The position numbers and the translations under genes are program-made. From NCBI GenBank assembly GCA_017477805.1, contig JAFUUM010000286.1:1-6143 (forward strand): a stretch of 6,143 nt of DNA, written 5' to 3'. Positions 5,170 to 6,143 of this stretch are shown piece after piece (within the stretch, counting starts at the first letter, position 1; every line of letters starts with the position of its first letter). Source of the stretch: Lachnospiraceae bacterium (GTDB lineage Bacteria; Bacillota; Clostridia; Lachnospirales; Lachnospiraceae). The notes under the pieces were generated by a model that saw only the letters and a program-made list of their open reading frames with translations, had not been told where the DNA came from and made no database searches.

Positions 5170-6093
5170 ATGAACAGGTATGTTTTTTACAAGACAACGA
5201 TACCGACGCGTGATCAGGATGAGGACCTGATGCTGGATCTGGAACATCTGGTGCGTGCACTTCGAAAAGAACTGATGAAGTACCATGGGATGGAAACATC
5301 GGACAGACCCATGCCCATGGTGTTCTTAAACGATGCGGTCTTCGAAGATGAGTTTGGGACTCATTCCCTGGAAGAACTGACGCAGCAGGTGGAAACCTTT
5401 TTCTATGACCGGGTGAAAGCGGACAGGCAGGAGGGACGCACGGAAGAAAGCGCCGTGGAAAAACTTCTGGATGATCTGATCTTCAGCCTCCACCATAAAC
5501 AGATGCTCATCGCCAACGGAGCAGGCATCCGGCTTCGGTGGATCGATGTGAATCAGGAGATCCTTCGAAAGATCCGGGATATCAGGCTGGATCCAAACCA
5601 GACGGAGGAAGAAAAGGCCCAGCTGGACCATACCTTATCCCTTTTGCAGGACTGGAAAAAAGTCCATCTCCGCCTCGGAGAATTCCTGCCGGATCACAAC
5701 ATCATCGTGATCTATTATCAGGCCATCCGGGAATACATCGCTGCCGCAAAACTGCTGAACAGGAACCTGGATTTTAACACCATTGTGTTTGCGGTGCTGG
5801 CCAGGGAAATGTATCAGACGTATACGGATGCAAAATGGAAACTGCCCATGTCCGATCTTTATGCCCTCCATTATCTGGTGAAGTCCGGAAAGGAAGAAGC
5901 TGTGGAGGTCGCAAAGTATCGCTTCCGGGAATGGGGCGAAAACCTCTTTAACAGCTGGCCCTATTCCAAGGCCATGCTGCTGCTTCAGGAAAACGGGGAA
6001 CTTCCGGAGTTTTCCAAGGAAGCGGAGTTTTATGAAAAGATCGCGGAAAAGCGCAGGGGCACGGATCTGGATAGGCTTTTTAACTTTTGGTAA
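5170..6093 (+). CDS. Hypothetical soluble protein with a degenerate HExxH-like segment
   Basis: This gene encodes 307 residues with no signal peptide or membrane segment, so it is probably cytoplasmic. I do not recognise the family. The N-terminal part (about 1-130) is charged and mostly helical in appearance, and the middle (about 130-180) is a likely helical or coiled stretch rich in Glu, Lys and Arg. In the C-terminal part, IIVIYYQAIREYIAAAKLL is followed by FAVLAREMYQTYTD with R212-E213-M-Y-Q216. This is where many zinc-metalloprotease-like proteins carry a beta-strand, a helix and then VLxHExxH. About 30 residues later EEAVEVAKY (242-250) could match the second-glutamate helix, and ENLFNSWPYSKAMLL (257-271) the conserved end. 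Both metal-binding histidines are replaced, so catalysis is not expected. The likeness to that fold is my inference and is uncertain. The gene is transcribed away from the glycosyltransferase-like gene across a 125-bp intergenic region, with no evident functional link. Confidence 0.85.
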   Translation: MNRYVFYKTTIPTRDQDEDLMLDLEHLVRALRKELMKYHGMETSDRPMPMVFLNDAVFEDEFGTHSLEELTQQVETFFYDRVKADRQEGRTEESAVEKLLDDLIFSLHHKQMLIANGAGIRLRWIDVNQEILRKIRDIRLDPNQTEEEKAQLDHTLSLLQDWKKVHLRLGEFLPDHNIIVIYYQAIREYIAAAKLLNRNLDFNTIVFAVLAREMYQTYTDAKWKLPMSDLYALHYLVKSGKEEAVEVAKYRFREWGENLFNSWPYSKAMLLLQENGELPEFSKEAEFYEKIAEKRRGTDLDRLFNFW

Positions 6094-6114
6094 GACGCCC
6101 GAAAGGGATTTTAC
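6090..6114 (+). other. Hairpin over the stop codon with a GAAA tetraloop
   Basis: GTAAGA (6090-6095) pairs with TTTTAC (6109-6114), including one G-T pair. Inside it, CCC (6098-6100) pairs with GGG (6105-6107) around GAAA. The TAA stop codon (6091-6093) lies in the outer stem. ATATAGG follows instead of a T-run, so it is not a standard terminator; it might protect the 3' end or act in coupling to the next gene. Confidence 0.3.
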
Positions 6115-6132
6115 ATATAGGAATACAGGAAG

Positions 6133-6138
6133 AAAGGA
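6133..6138 (+). promoter_or_regulatory. Ribosome-binding-site-like AAAGGA at the window end
   Basis: AAAGGA within a purine-rich stretch ends 5 bases before the window edge, and AGGA also occurs at 6127-6130. This is suitable spacing for a plus-strand gene starting just outside the window, which would be about 50 bases downstream of the 5170 gene. No start codon is visible, so the gene itself cannot be called. Confidence 0.3.
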
Positions 6139-6143
6139 AACAG

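Noticed and set aside
5651..5716. Three short hairpins in a row in the hypothetical gene (GGACT, TCTCCG and GATCAC stems)
   Set aside because: Stems of 5 to 6 bp in coding sequence are within chance expectation and no regulatory context is visible.

Overview
The window looks like part of a Gram-positive, Clostridia-type genome, most likely Lachnospiraceae. The base composition is moderate (about half G+C by eye), the Shine-Dalgarno sequences are purine-rich (AGAGG, GAGGGG), and the first gene is a multi-PAS c-di-GMP protein of a style common in gut Lachnospiraceae. This placement is inferred from protein style, with no database search. I see no tRNA, rRNA, CRISPR array, insertion sequence or phage gene.

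Layout. (1) Positions 1-1991 (+) hold the 3' part of a large c-di-GMP signalling gene: the end of an EAL phosphodiesterase domain, then three PAS-like modules, then a C-terminal GGDEF-like domain whose signature is degenerate (KDDIF). (2) After 10 bp, 2002-3291 (+) encodes a polytopic membrane protein of unknown function, probably in the same operon. (3) After another 10 bp, on the opposite strand, 5044-3302 (-) encodes a second polytopic protein. It has the layout of a GT-C glycosyltransferase: an acidic first outer loop, many membrane segments and a C-terminal outer domain. (4) A 125-bp divergent intergenic region follows. (5) Positions 5170-6093 (+) hold a 307-residue soluble protein I do not recognise. 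Its C-terminal third resembles an HExxH zinc-metalloprotease-like fold with both histidines replaced (REMYQ). (6) The last 50 bases are non-coding and end in a ribosome-binding-site-like stretch, so another gene may start just outside.

How they may work together. The two membrane proteins beside a c-di-GMP protein suggest a cell-surface polysaccharide or glycan function, perhaps under c-di-GMP influence. That is inference from neighbourhood only. The more unusual signals are regulatory. The convergent membrane-protein genes are only 10 bp apart with no terminator between them. The best intrinsic-terminator-like hairpins on each strand lie inside the opposing gene (minus strand at 2829-2794, plus strand at 4405-4441), which would give long overlapping antisense 3' ends. 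The minus-strand gene has a perfect TATAAT placed so that transcription would start on the A of its ATG, with no Shine-Dalgarno, suggesting a leaderless mRNA. The 5' coding part of the second gene holds a strong 13-bp hairpin.
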